A DNA stretch of 34,396 nt from Nitrospirota bacterium (GTDB lineage: Bacteria > Nitrospirota > Thermodesulfovibrionia > Thermodesulfovibrionales > UBA9159): positions 1 through 34,396 of the forward strand of contig JAJYIF010000034.1 of the NCBI GenBank assembly GCA_021790195.1, given 5' to 3'. Positions 7,210 through 14,862 of the stretch are shown here, in pieces. The translations under genes were made by a program, and so were the position numbers. The notes under the pieces were generated by a model that was not told the origin of the DNA, ran no database searches, and worked only from the letters and a program-made list of their open reading frames with translations. How positions within the stretch are numbered: the first letter of the stretch is position 1; every line of letters begins with the position of its first letter.

Positions 7210-9222
7210 ATGAAAAATCATATTGCAGATAAAATAGACGGGATTATTGTAATAGTTCTTATGCTTCTGCTTGTAAGCTGCGGGTCACACACAGCGTCAG
7301 TCGTGAAATCGACAGGTTCGATAAAAGCGACTCTGGTATGGGTGGATTCAAACGGAAAGGTAATGCAATCAGTTGGGCAAAAACACGCGTCCACGGCCCC
7401 GCCAAGCGTGGCGACTGTAAGAATTATCGTGACGGCTTCTGATATGAACGCTATTCAACAGAACTTCCCGGCTTCAGCCGGACAGGGCCAGATTGACGGC
7501 ATACCGGCAGGCGCTAACCGCACTTTTACCGCAGAGGGGTTAGATTCTAACGGGACGGTGATATATCAGGGCTCAATAAGCGGCGTTACGATCCAGGCCG
7601 GACAGACGACTAATGTGGGAACGGTGGTTTTAACGGCCCTGATTACAACCCCTGCCACTTGGTCAAAGACGTATGGGGGACCGAATATCGACAGTCCGAC
7701 TGCTATTTTTCAAACTTCAGACGGAGGATATGTTGTAATAGGATATACGCGCTCCTTTAGTATCGGCAATACAGGATGGGGAGATATTTGGATTTTCAAG
7801 TTAGATGCAAGCGGCGTTGTACAATGGCAGAAAGTATATGGGGGTCCGGGCGACGATGAAGCCTATTCTGCTCAAACAACTTCAGATGGTGGGTATGTTT
7901 TAGCAGGTAGCTTTTCTTCTGACTCGGCATGGATATTGAAATTAGATCAGTCTGAAAACATTCAATGGCAAGAAACATTGGGGCTCGATACAGAATATGG
8001 TAACTCTTTTTCAGCAGTGACACAAACCTCTGATGGTGGATATATTGCAGCGGAAACCAAAAATTATCAAGGCCAGAGATTGATCTTCAAATTTGATTCG
8101 ACTGGTAACATAATCTGGCAAAAATCATATAGTCCTATATATGATGGAGTTATAAAGATATTCGAGTCTTCGGATGGCGGATACCTGATGTTCGGGAGTA
8201 GTTCATCCATTAGAATTGACGTTAATGGAAATATGTTGTGGTCGAATATATACAGTTTTGATTCTATGGAAAGCTTTCGAGCTATACAGCGAACCTCGGA
8301 TGGTGGCTATATTGCTACCGGAGCTTCCGATTGTTCAGGTTGCGGCGCAAGCACCCCCTGGCTGGCAAAACTCGATTCGAGCGGTAACATTATGTGGCGC
8401 GTCGGCAGCAACCTATCTGGCTTGTGGTCGACCGTGACACAAGCAGTTGACGGGGGCTATATAGTGGGGGGATATCAAGGAGATCATATAGGTGGCGGTC
8501 ACGCGGTCGCCTGGATTTTAAAATTTGACATAAATGGAACTATCGTTTGGCAAAGAACCTACGGAACTCTGAACCTAAGTGATAGTGCGTATAATTCTTA
8601 CATTAATCAAATCCAGCAAACATCAGACAACGGTTATATTGCTGCCGGTACGAGCAAGATTAATGGTGTAGACCCATCTGGCAATGGTGCAATATGGATT
8701 CTGAAGCTAGATTCCAGTGGGAATATGTCTGGATGCTCTTCAGGGTTAGTACAAAATTCTAATGCGACTATTTCGGCAATCAGTATTCCAACCACAACGA
8801 ATAGAAGCATCACAGCAGCCAACTTGAGTATTGTGCCGACGGTGCCTACTGTAACTATTACGGATACCAATGTCGCCCCTGGCAATGTTTGTTCTGGCGT
8901 GGCAAACCAAAACCCCGTTATTTCCTCGTTGACCGCTTCACCGTCAAATCCAACCATCGGGCAGTCAGTTACTTTAATATGCAATGCATCAGACCCTGAC
9001 AGTGATTCTCTTGAGCCTTCGTGGACTGCCAGTGGCGGCACTATTACGGGCGGTAGCAGCGATACTAAGGGAACTGTTTCCACCGCAACATGGCAGGCAT
9101 CAAGCGGAGGTACTTATACGATAACTTGCAGTGTTACAGACCACAGAGGCGGAAGCGATTCTAAGACGGTGAATATTTCAGTTGCCACTGTAATTCAGAT
9201 GAAGGAAGGTGAAGGCAAATGA
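7210..9222 (+). CDS. Lipoprotein with repeated TSDGGY β-propeller-like units and a PKD-like domain
   Basis: A 670-residue predicted lipoprotein with lipobox LVSC (Cys24). After an N-terminal β domain, residues of about 150-500 hold some seven repeats of the form W.K.YGG...D....Q.TSDGGYI..G, as in β-propeller surface proteins. A C-terminal Ig/PKD-like domain follows (NPVISSLTASPSNPTIGQSV to about 660). GGAGAAA precedes the ATG. The gene sits 10 nt after the previous lipoprotein gene and overlaps the next by 4 nt, so the three are translationally linked. Likely cell-surface; the partner is unknown. Confidence 0.82.
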   Translation: MKNHIADKIDGIIVIVLMLLLVSCGSHTASVVKSTGSIKATLVWVDSNGKVMQSVGQKHASTAPPSVATVRIIVTASDMNAIQQNFPASAGQGQIDGIPAGANRTFTAEGLDSNGTVIYQGSISGVTIQAGQTTNVGTVVLTALITTPATWSKTYGGPNIDSPTAIFQTSDGGYVVIGYTRSFSIGNTGWGDIWIFKLDASGVVQWQKVYGGPGDDEAYSAQTTSDGGYVLAGSFSSDSAWILKLDQSENIQWQETLGLDTEYGNSFSAVTQTSDGGYIAAETKNYQGQRLIFKFDSTGNIIWQKSYSPIYDGVIKIFESSDGGYLMFGSSSSIRIDVNGNMLWSNIYSFDSMESFRAIQRTSDGGYIATGASDCSGCGASTPWLAKLDSSGNIMWRVGSNLSGLWSTVTQAVDGGYIVGGYQGDHIGGGHAVAWILKFDINGTIVWQRTYGTLNLSDSAYNSYINQIQQTSDNGYIAAGTSKINGVDPSGNGAIWILKLDSSGNMSGCSSGLVQNSNATISAISIPTTTNRSITAANLSIVPTVPTVTITDTNVAPGNVCSGVANQNPVISSLTASPSNPTIGQSVTLICNASDPDSDSLEPSWTASGGTITGGSSDTKGTVSTATWQASSGGTYTITCSVTDHRGGSDSKTVNISVATVIQMKEGEGK

Positions 9223-10403
9223 AGAAATCGCTTTTGACATCAGCAAAACGTATAGTTGCGGGATCAATTATAGTGGGGTTGACACTATGGGTGATCGGGA
9301 ACTCTGTTGCCGCATCAGAGGTACAGACGAAAAAAACGCTTTCTAATGAGGACATAGTGTCACTTGTCAAGGCAGGATTAAGTGATCCCGCCATTATCTC
9401 TCTAATCGAGAGGTCGAACGCGCAATTTGACCTCGGTCCGGACGCTCTTGTAATACTGAAAAAATCTGGCGTCAGCAACAGCGTAATAGAGGCAATGTTG
9501 GGGAATCATCCGGTTGCGCCGAAAACAGGAGAGGCATTATTGATTCCATCGGCGTATGGATATTATGTGATCGAAGATGGCAAATTACTAAGAATTGATC
9601 CCGTGCCGGTTACAACGATAATGGGGTTGCAAGCCGGCGGCCCTCAAACTGGGAATCCCGGCATTGCCGTGGATGGCTTTAGAGATGACCCGTCAATAAA
9701 GCTGACTTCCCAAACGCCAACATTCTTTATTTATCAGCAGGACATAAATGCGGCTGACTTTCACTTATATGATCTCACTTACGTTGAGACCATGCAGGCT
9801 TATCAGTTCAATATGAACAAAACGAATCCGGCCTTTTTCAGGAATGTTTATGGGAGAAATTACTACGACGTTCTCCAGATCGATCTTTGGCGTCCCCATA
9901 ATAATATATCAGTCCGTATAGGGCCGGTCGATGGAAAACCGGGGATGTACAAGTTTATTCCTGAACAATCTCTCACACCGGGGAAATACGCGCTCTTTTC
10001 GGGAGATTCCGTTCATCCGGATAATATAATATTTGCAACAAGCCCACGCAGGACATCCACAGCATTTTACTTTGAAATTCAATCCGCTCCTCCTGAAAGA
10101 ACTAGTGGATTTTCTTCCCCCGAAACAAAGGTATCGGCTGGGAATGACGCTAATGAGATATGTCCGATAAAGACATTGTGTCAAATTGCCGGCGGGGTCA
10201 CTGATATCGATACATCTTCAAAGACCATTACTGTCAAAGGCAACAATATAGAAGTCTCAATGAGCTATGACGATAAGACAAAGTTTCATGGCACCAATAA
10301 TTTTGAAGACATTAAGGTCGGCAATAATGTAGTGGCCACATATACTAGAAAAATGGTGAGAGGGATAGTGGAGAGGGTTGCAATGCAGATTGACCTGAAA
10401 TAA
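9219..10403 (+). CDS. Exported protein of unknown function
   Basis: A 394-residue protein with an N-terminal signal or anchor segment (residues about 10-32, ending VAASE). Residues about 40-100 carry LSNEDIVSLVKAGLSDPAII and a second half ending ALVILKKSGVSNSVIEAMLG, a small helical module seen at the N-terminus of several exported proteins of unknown role. The middle is β-rich; the C-terminal 70 residues (GVTDIDTSSKTITVKGNN) look like an OB-type or DUF5666-like β domain. The ATG overlaps the TGA of the preceding lipoprotein gene (ATGA), showing translational coupling. Catalytic residues were not recognised. Confidence 0.75.
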   Translation: MKKSLLTSAKRIVAGSIIVGLTLWVIGNSVAASEVQTKKTLSNEDIVSLVKAGLSDPAIISLIERSNAQFDLGPDALVILKKSGVSNSVIEAMLGNHPVAPKTGEALLIPSAYGYYVIEDGKLLRIDPVPVTTIMGLQAGGPQTGNPGIAVDGFRDDPSIKLTSQTPTFFIYQQDINAADFHLYDLTYVETMQAYQFNMNKTNPAFFRNVYGRNYYDVLQIDLWRPHNNISVRIGPVDGKPGMYKFIPEQSLTPGKYALFSGDSVHPDNIIFATSPRRTSTAFYFEIQSAPPERTSGFSSPETKVSAGNDANEICPIKTLCQIAGGVTDIDTSSKTITVKGNNIEVSMSYDDKTKFHGTNNFEDIKVGNNVVATYTRKMVRGIVERVAMQIDLK

Positions 10404-10439
10404 AGAGAAGAGAGGCATTTAGGGGTTCTAAAATGCATT

Positions 10440-11405
10440 TTGAAATCGGCGGCTTCGACCTTCTGGTCAGTGTTATCGTTTTTGCTTCTTGTAATAGGTC
10501 TGTGGGTCATAAACAAGAAGCTGCCATCTGGAAGCAAAAGATTAACAGTCGATATTGGCTTATTGTTGGTCGTTGGGACAATTGCCGCTGCTTTAGTGGT
10601 CGTTATAATCCAGTCTAAGGCAGTGCGGGACAATCCTTTATTAACTGGGGTTGCTGCCTTATCGCTCATCACAGCCGTCGCGAGTTTTACGGATTCATTT
10701 GTCACGATCAAGTTTCGTAAGGACCTTGAACTTATCGCAGCGAGACTCCGCGCCCAGGTTGCGGGACTCGGTAATCTCATGTTCTATTCGACTAAAGATG
10801 AAGCTTTTAAGAATCTTTCGGCAATGACTTTACAGGCTAAAGAGAAGATTATGGCGACCCGATTTTCTCCTGCTGATATCAGTACAGAATCGGAATATTG
10901 GTTTGCAATAAAGCAACGCGCTATGGATCAATCCGTTCTTAGCGTGAGAATTCATTCTCTTGCGCACAGATCGTCGAGTTGCATTGATGGTGTGTGCAAG
11001 GTAATACGCGAATTCAGAGGCGCGAAGCAATTCAGGCTTGGCATAGCTTTCTTCAACAATGCTTTCGAGATGATTATTGCGGACGATAGGGAATGCGTGG
11101 TCTGTTTTCATGATTTAGAAATGACAATACGCAATGGATTTCGCGTCGATACCAATCTTCCCAGTAGCGCTGGCGTCGTCACAAATTTTGGCGATACTTA
11201 CCGTCGCATGTTGGAAAACTGCTATCTTCTTATTGACTTCGAGCGTTTTGTAAACTCCGATGAAGATGTCAGGAACTTGGAGGCGTTTCTGAGGGCACGT
11301 CACAAAGAGTATTGCGAAGGACGTCTACCGAAGGCTGTTCATCTCGGCGAGATGGAAGAGTACCTGAAAGACAATGTTTTTGTAAATGAATTGCATGGCC
11401 GCTGA
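10440..11405 (+). CDS. Membrane protein with a large cytoplasmic domain
   Basis: The 321-residue frame has three hydrophobic segments in its first 90 residues (VLSFLLLVIGLWVI, IGLLLVVGTIAAALVVVII and LLTGVAALSLITAVASF) and then a soluble domain of about 230 residues. The part around RIHSLAHRSSSCIDGVCKVI and FNNAFEMIIADDRECVVC is faintly like the phospholipase D-superfamily fold but lacks an HKD motif. The start is uncertain: the TTG at 10440 has no good Shine-Dalgarno, whereas the ATG at 10433, with AGGGG 8 nt upstream, is in another frame. It follows the exported-protein gene by 36 bp and completes the passenger gene run. Confidence 0.65.
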   Translation: MKSAASTFWSVLSFLLLVIGLWVINKKLPSGSKRLTVDIGLLLVVGTIAAALVVVIIQSKAVRDNPLLTGVAALSLITAVASFTDSFVTIKFRKDLELIAARLRAQVAGLGNLMFYSTKDEAFKNLSAMTLQAKEKIMATRFSPADISTESEYWFAIKQRAMDQSVLSVRIHSLAHRSSSCIDGVCKVIREFRGAKQFRLGIAFFNNAFEMIIADDRECVVCFHDLEMTIRNGFRVDTNLPSSAGVVTNFGDTYRRMLENCYLLIDFERFVNSDEDVRNLEAFLRARHKEYCEGRLPKAVHLGEMEEYLKDNVFVNELHGR

Positions 11406-11606
11406 GAAGTATTATCCTATTGCTACGCTAATGGCGCGACTGGGGAAGATAATCTCGATAAGCATTCTGGAATTCCTGGATTCACTAAAGCGTGGAACCC
11501 CGCAAGAAACCTCTTCATCTTCAATGACGACTCTGCCGAGTTTATCGAAGGGAAGATCTCTATAATCGACCTAATAATAGAATGGTACGAGGTGACCGCG
11601 AATTAA
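11406..11606 (+). pseudogene. Coding-like remnant in frame after the membrane protein stop
   Basis: Directly after the TGA at 11403-11405 the same frame stays open for 66 codons and ends at a TAA, reading for example GFTKAWNPARNLFIFNDDSA and then EGKISIIDLIIEWYEV. The composition looks like protein, but there is no start codon or ribosome site. It may be the lost C-terminus of the membrane protein or the tail of another gene. Confidence 0.3.
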
Positions 11607-11642
11607 AATAGTCATGCCTGGATTTTAAGAAGAAAGATTTTC

Positions 11643-11672
11643 TTGACATACTGCGAAATCGCAGTATATAAT
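11643..11672 (+). promoter_or_regulatory. Promoter with palindromic operator in the spacer (MerR-like gene)
   Basis: TTGACA (11643-11648) and TATAAT (11667-11672) are both consensus, separated by 18 bp. The spacer is almost filled by a perfect 16-bp palindrome ACTGCGAAATCGCAGT (11650-11665). An operator between -35 and -10 is typical of MerR-family regulation. The predicted transcription start falls on or next to the GTG start at 11679. Confidence 0.8.
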
Positions 11673-11678
11673 TCTTTC

Positions 11679-12341
11679 GTGGACAAGTTAAGGCTGCCAG
11701 AGGTCTTGAAAAAACTGAAAAAGGAGGGTATCAACATTTCCCCGAGAGCTTTTGAGTATTATCAGCGTCTGGGTTTGCTACCTAAGCCCGAGAAGCGTGT
11801 TGGGGAAAAGGGAAGAGGGGTATACGGGTATTATGGTCCGGAAATCGTCAACTTGGTGAAGAGGATTTACGAGTTAAAGAAAGAGGGGCTGACATTGCCA
11901 GGGATCATCAGAAGATTCCGCTTGGATTTCGAAGAGAGGGTCCGTTCTCTTCAAAATCGATGGAAAGCGGATGAAGACTATTCAGATATTGATACTCTTA
12001 TTCTGACAGATTTAGACTCTTGGGCTGATGATAATGCTATAGAATCCCGTATTCTTAAGTGGCTCATTGACACGAAATGGCATATCTTAAGCTCTACTGC
12101 TTACACGATTGGAGAAATTGATCTTCTAAAAGATCAAATGACGGAGGCAGAGCAGGGGACTGTTACAAAACTTACAAAGATGCTTCAGGAGAAATCATAT
12201 GAACGCAGGATTGCTTTACATCCGTACTATATTCGGCTCGCAGAACTACACGGTGAATATAATGGGAAGACTAAGGAAGAATGGGAGCAGCAACAGAAGA
12301 AGGAGATGCAAATGCTAAGGAATAGGGTACAGCCGTCGTGA
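11679..12341 (+). CDS. MerR-like transcriptional regulator of the transposon
   Basis: A protein of about 220 residues whose N-terminus (KKEGINISPRAFEYYQRLGL followed by LPKPEK) matches the MerR winged HTH, in which the residues before YY.RLGLL contact DNA. The C-terminal 120 residues are helical and of unknown type, without the cysteines of metal sensors. The frame extends to 11643, but that would start inside the promoter; the GTG at 11679, 7 nt after the -10, is the likely start and implies a leaderless mRNA. The gene lies 83 nt before istA, and a near-identical palindrome precedes istA. It therefore probably regulates both itself and the transposase genes. Confidence 0.72.
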   Translation: MDKLRLPEVLKKLKKEGINISPRAFEYYQRLGLLPKPEKRVGEKGRGVYGYYGPEIVNLVKRIYELKKEGLTLPGIIRRFRLDFEERVRSLQNRWKADEDYSDIDTLILTDLDSWADDNAIESRILKWLIDTKWHILSSTAYTIGEIDLLKDQMTEAEQGTVTKLTKMLQEKSYERRIALHPYYIRLAELHGEYNGKTKEEWEQQQKKEMQMLRNRVQPS

Positions 12342-12366
12342 GCGAATGCCTTTTTTGGACTTTATT

Positions 12367-12382
12367 AGTGCGATTTCGCAGT
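12367..12382 (+). promoter_or_regulatory. Second palindromic operator, upstream of istA
   Basis: AGTGCGATTTCGCAGT is, on the other strand, ACTGCGAAATCGCACT, matching 15 of 16 bases of the palindrome in the MerR-like gene promoter. It lies 43 bp before the istA start. A weak TTGGAC (12355-12360) and TCAAAT (12382-12387) flank it with a 21-bp spacer, which would need MerR-type distortion to work well. Confidence 0.7.
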
Positions 12383-12424
12383 CAAATGAGGGACTGAAAT
12401 AATATGCCAAAGGAGAGATTAACT

Positions 12425-13948
12425 ATGAGGAAAATTAAGGAAATCTTAAGGCTTTTCTTTGACCTTCAACTTTCTAAGAGGAAGATTGCCAATTCGACAG
12501 GCGTCGCGCGCCCGACTGTTGCCGACTACATTTCAAGAGCGAAGGCGGCGGGTCTGACCTGGCCCTTACCTGCTGACATGGACGAGGCTACGCTGGAAAC
12601 GCTCCTATTTCCATCAGCAAATAAAAACACCCAAGGGCCAAAGTGTATGCCGGATTTTGAAAAGGTACATCTGGAACTGAAGGAGAAGGGCGTAACGCTC
12701 CAAATACTGTGGGAAGAATACAAAGGCGTACATCAACAGGACGGCTATGAATACAGCCAGTTTTGTGAGCTCTACAGGCAATGGAAGCAAACCCTAAGAG
12801 TCAGTCTAAGGCAGGAGTATAAGTTCGGCGACAAGATGTTTGTGGATTACGCCGGCAAGACAGTACCGATCATGGACCCTGAGACCGGCCAGATTCGGCA
12901 GGCCGAGGTTTTTGTCGGAGTCCTGGGGGCCTCAAATTATACATATGCAGAGGCCTTCGAATCTCAGAGCCTACCAAATTGGATAAGCGCTCACGTCAAC
13001 GCCTTTGGCTATTTTGGGGGAACCCCTCGTATAATTACGCCGGATAATTTGAAGTCCGGCGTCGTAAAACCCTGCCGCTACGAGCCGGATATAAACCCGA
13101 CCTACCTGGATATGGCGAATCATTATGGTTGCGTCATCATCCCGGCACGAGTCCGCAAACCGAAGGATAAACCCAAAGCTGAGGCGGCAGTTAGGGTCGT
13201 CACCATGTGGATAATCGCGGCTCTGCGGAAGCACACATTCTTTAGCCTTGCGGAGTTGAACGGAGAGATAAGAAGGCTCTTGGAGATTCTAAATGCTAAG
13301 GATATGAAAAAGCTAAAGACTACTCGGAAGGAACTGTTTCTCAATGAGAAGCAGTTCCTTAGACCCTTACCAGCAGAGCGTTATGAATTTGCCGAATGGA
13401 TAAAGACGGTTGTCAACTTCGACTACCACGTGGAAGTAGCTGATCATTATTACAGCGTTCCATATACCTATATTAAGAAGGAAATCGAAGTGCGCCTTAC
13501 TCTCAGAACCGTGGAGTTCATTTACAAGGGAAGACGCATCGCATCGCACGAGCGGAGCAACGAAAAAGGGAAGATGACTACTCTGCCCGAACATAGGCCT
13601 ATGTCACACCAAATGGTTCTCGGATGGACCCCTTCAAGCGTCCTCGATCATGCCAGAAACAATATCGGCTCATCTGCAGTCAGTGTCTTCGAGAAACTTC
13701 TGGGCGAAGTGTCTCACCAAGAGAAAGGCACAAAATCATGTATAGGCATTATCAGTCTTGTAAACAAGTTTTCGGCAGCACGCGTGGAGGCCGCCTGCGA
13801 GAGATCCCTTGTTATTAACTCGGTGTCTTACAAGAGCATCCGCTCAATACTTCAGACCGGGCGCGATAAAATCGCTCTTTCCGTGCAACAGGGCGAGGTG
13901 GCAGCCGTCGCCCACGAGAATATACGCGGCAGCGGTTATTTTAAATAA
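12425..13948 (+). CDS. istA: IS21-family transposase IstA
   Basis: A DDE transposase that binds the multi-repeat ends and performs strand transfer. The ATG at 12425 is preceded by AAGGAG at a good distance, so the in-frame ATG at 12404 is rejected. The 507-residue protein has an N-terminal HTH (SKRKIANSTGVARPTVADYI), the RNase H-like core with Asp in KMFVDYAGK (about 141), Asp in ITPDNLK (about 207) and Glu in KPKAEAAV (about 253), and the C-terminal β-barrel region (DYHVEVADHYYSVPYTYIKK). The length is normal and the frame intact, so the element may still be mobile. istB follows after 51 nt. Confidence 0.95.
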   Translation: MRKIKEILRLFFDLQLSKRKIANSTGVARPTVADYISRAKAAGLTWPLPADMDEATLETLLFPSANKNTQGPKCMPDFEKVHLELKEKGVTLQILWEEYKGVHQQDGYEYSQFCELYRQWKQTLRVSLRQEYKFGDKMFVDYAGKTVPIMDPETGQIRQAEVFVGVLGASNYTYAEAFESQSLPNWISAHVNAFGYFGGTPRIITPDNLKSGVVKPCRYEPDINPTYLDMANHYGCVIIPARVRKPKDKPKAEAAVRVVTMWIIAALRKHTFFSLAELNGEIRRLLEILNAKDMKKLKTTRKELFLNEKQFLRPLPAERYEFAEWIKTVVNFDYHVEVADHYYSVPYTYIKKEIEVRLTLRTVEFIYKGRRIASHERSNEKGKMTTLPEHRPMSHQMVLGWTPSSVLDHARNNIGSSAVSVFEKLLGEVSHQEKGTKSCIGIISLVNKFSAARVEAACERSLVINSVSYKSIRSILQTGRDKIALSVQQGEVAAVAHENIRGSGYFK

Positions 13949-13999
13949 CCATTCTTACCCCTGCCTTTTGGACAGGAACTATCAAGAAGGAGGATCAAT

Positions 14000-14737
14000 A
14001 TGATCAACGAAACAGTCGACAAGCTCTATGGTATGAGACTAAAAACTATGGCAAACGTATTTAGGGAACAGATGAATTATCCCAATATAAACGACCTCAG
14101 TTTTGAGGAGCGCTTTGCTATGATTGTGGATCGTGAATGGGCAGCCAGGGAAACCAAGAAGTTGAACCGAAGACTCAAAGGGGCTCGACTTAAACAGAAG
14201 GCAACGATCGAAGAAATCGATTACAGGTATCCGAGGGAACTGGAAAAATCTATTGTTTTGACTCTCGCCACTTGCAACTGGATCAGGTCTCACCAGAATG
14301 TGATCATTACGGGCGGCACAGGCATCGGCAAGACGTATATCGGCGACGCATTTGCCGACAAGGCCTGTAGAGAAGGCTTTACTGCGATCCGTTACAGACA
14401 AGGCGAATTATTTGAGGAACTGTCTACCGCGAGAGGCGATGGCAGTTACAGCAAGCTCAGAGGCAAGCTGGCAAAAACAGATCTCTTAATTGTCGACGAT
14501 TTTGTCATCACGCCTATGAAAGAGGAGGAGAGGAGGGATTTCCTCGATATTATGGAAGACAGGCATGGAATACGTTCAACGCTCTTTACCAGTCAGTACC
14601 CTATTGCGACGTGGCATAGCAGAATTGGTGACCCAACCATAGCAGATGCTATTCTGGATCGGATTGTACATAATGCCCATAAGATTCCCCTCAAGGGTGA
14701 GTCTATGAGGAAAATGCTCTTTAATCTGAACGATTAG
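14000..14737 (+). CDS. istB: IS21-family AAA+ transposition regulator IstB
   Basis: A DnaC-like AAA+ ATPase that prepares target DNA and activates IstA. The 245-residue protein has Walker A GGTGIGKT (105-112), Walker B LLIVDDF (Asp166, Asp167) and the N-terminal helical IstB domain beginning MINETVDKLYGMRLKTMANV. AAGGAGG lies before the ATG. It ends 50 bp before the repeats of the right end. All motifs are intact. With IstA it forms a complete IS21 transposition module. Confidence 0.95.
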   Translation: MINETVDKLYGMRLKTMANVFREQMNYPNINDLSFEERFAMIVDREWAARETKKLNRRLKGARLKQKATIEEIDYRYPRELEKSIVLTLATCNWIRSHQNVIITGGTGIGKTYIGDAFADKACREGFTAIRYRQGELFEELSTARGDGSYSKLRGKLAKTDLLIVDDFVITPMKEEERRDFLDIMEDRHGIRSTLFTSQYPIATWHSRIGDPTIADAILDRIVHNAHKIPLKGESMRKMLFNLND

Positions 14738-14787
14738 GAGTTGTAGAATACACCTGAGCCGTTGTTAAGTATTTTTGGTTTCAGAGT

Positions 14788-14857
14788 GGCAGGTTTAAAT
14801 CGGAACAGGTGGCAGGAATCAATCGGAATGGGTGGCAGGAATGGTCCGGAAAATGCA
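14788..14857. repeat. Right end of the IS21-like element, multiple repeats
   Basis: Three units starting GGCAGG and reading to TCCGGA or ATCGGAA lie at 14788-14805, 14811-14829 and 14834-14850, exactly 23 bp apart, in the opposite orientation to the left-end units. The outermost ends in CCGGAAAATGCA at the element border. Confidence 0.85.
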
Positions 14858-14862
14858 GCACA
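14858..14862. repeat. Target-site duplication, right copy (gcaca)
   Basis: Matches 2821-2825. It is the first host sequence after the element terminus TGCA and belongs to the cas3 codons for V422-P423 (minus strand). Confidence 0.9.

Larger units (their letters stand above)
2826..14857 (+). mobile_element. IS21-family-like transposon with about 9.5 kb of passenger genes
   Basis: The 12,032-bp element starts TGCTTATTCCGG and ends CCGGAAAATGCA, so its termini are related inverted repeats with TG/CA outer dinucleotides. Each end carries a series of direct repeats ending CTGCC at 21-23 bp spacing: four at the left (one degenerate), three at the right, inverted relative to each other. This multi-repeat end is the IS21 pattern. 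The element is flanked by the duplication gcaca. istA and istB lie against the right end, but no second left end is seen between the MerR-like gene and istA; the only left end lies 9.6 kb further out. All genes between are therefore passengers of one unit, unlike a normal 2-2.5 kb IS21. Confidence 0.88.

Noticed and set aside
7210-9222. CRISPR-like or tandem DNA repeat within the lipoprotein gene
   Set aside because: The recurrence is at protein level (TSDGGY units), with diverged DNA and no regular spacers.
10433-10618. Small forward protein from the ATG with the better ribosome site
   Set aside because: It lies out of frame over the transmembrane segments of the longer gene and has no protein-like pattern of its own.
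12341-12425. A normal IS21 left end just before istA
   Set aside because: No TTCCG/CTGCC repeat units or TG terminus were found; only the regulatory palindrome is present.
2826-14857. Two independent insertions forming the 12-kb block
   Set aside because: Only one pair of related ends and one matching 5-bp duplication exist, and removing the full block restores cas3 exactly.
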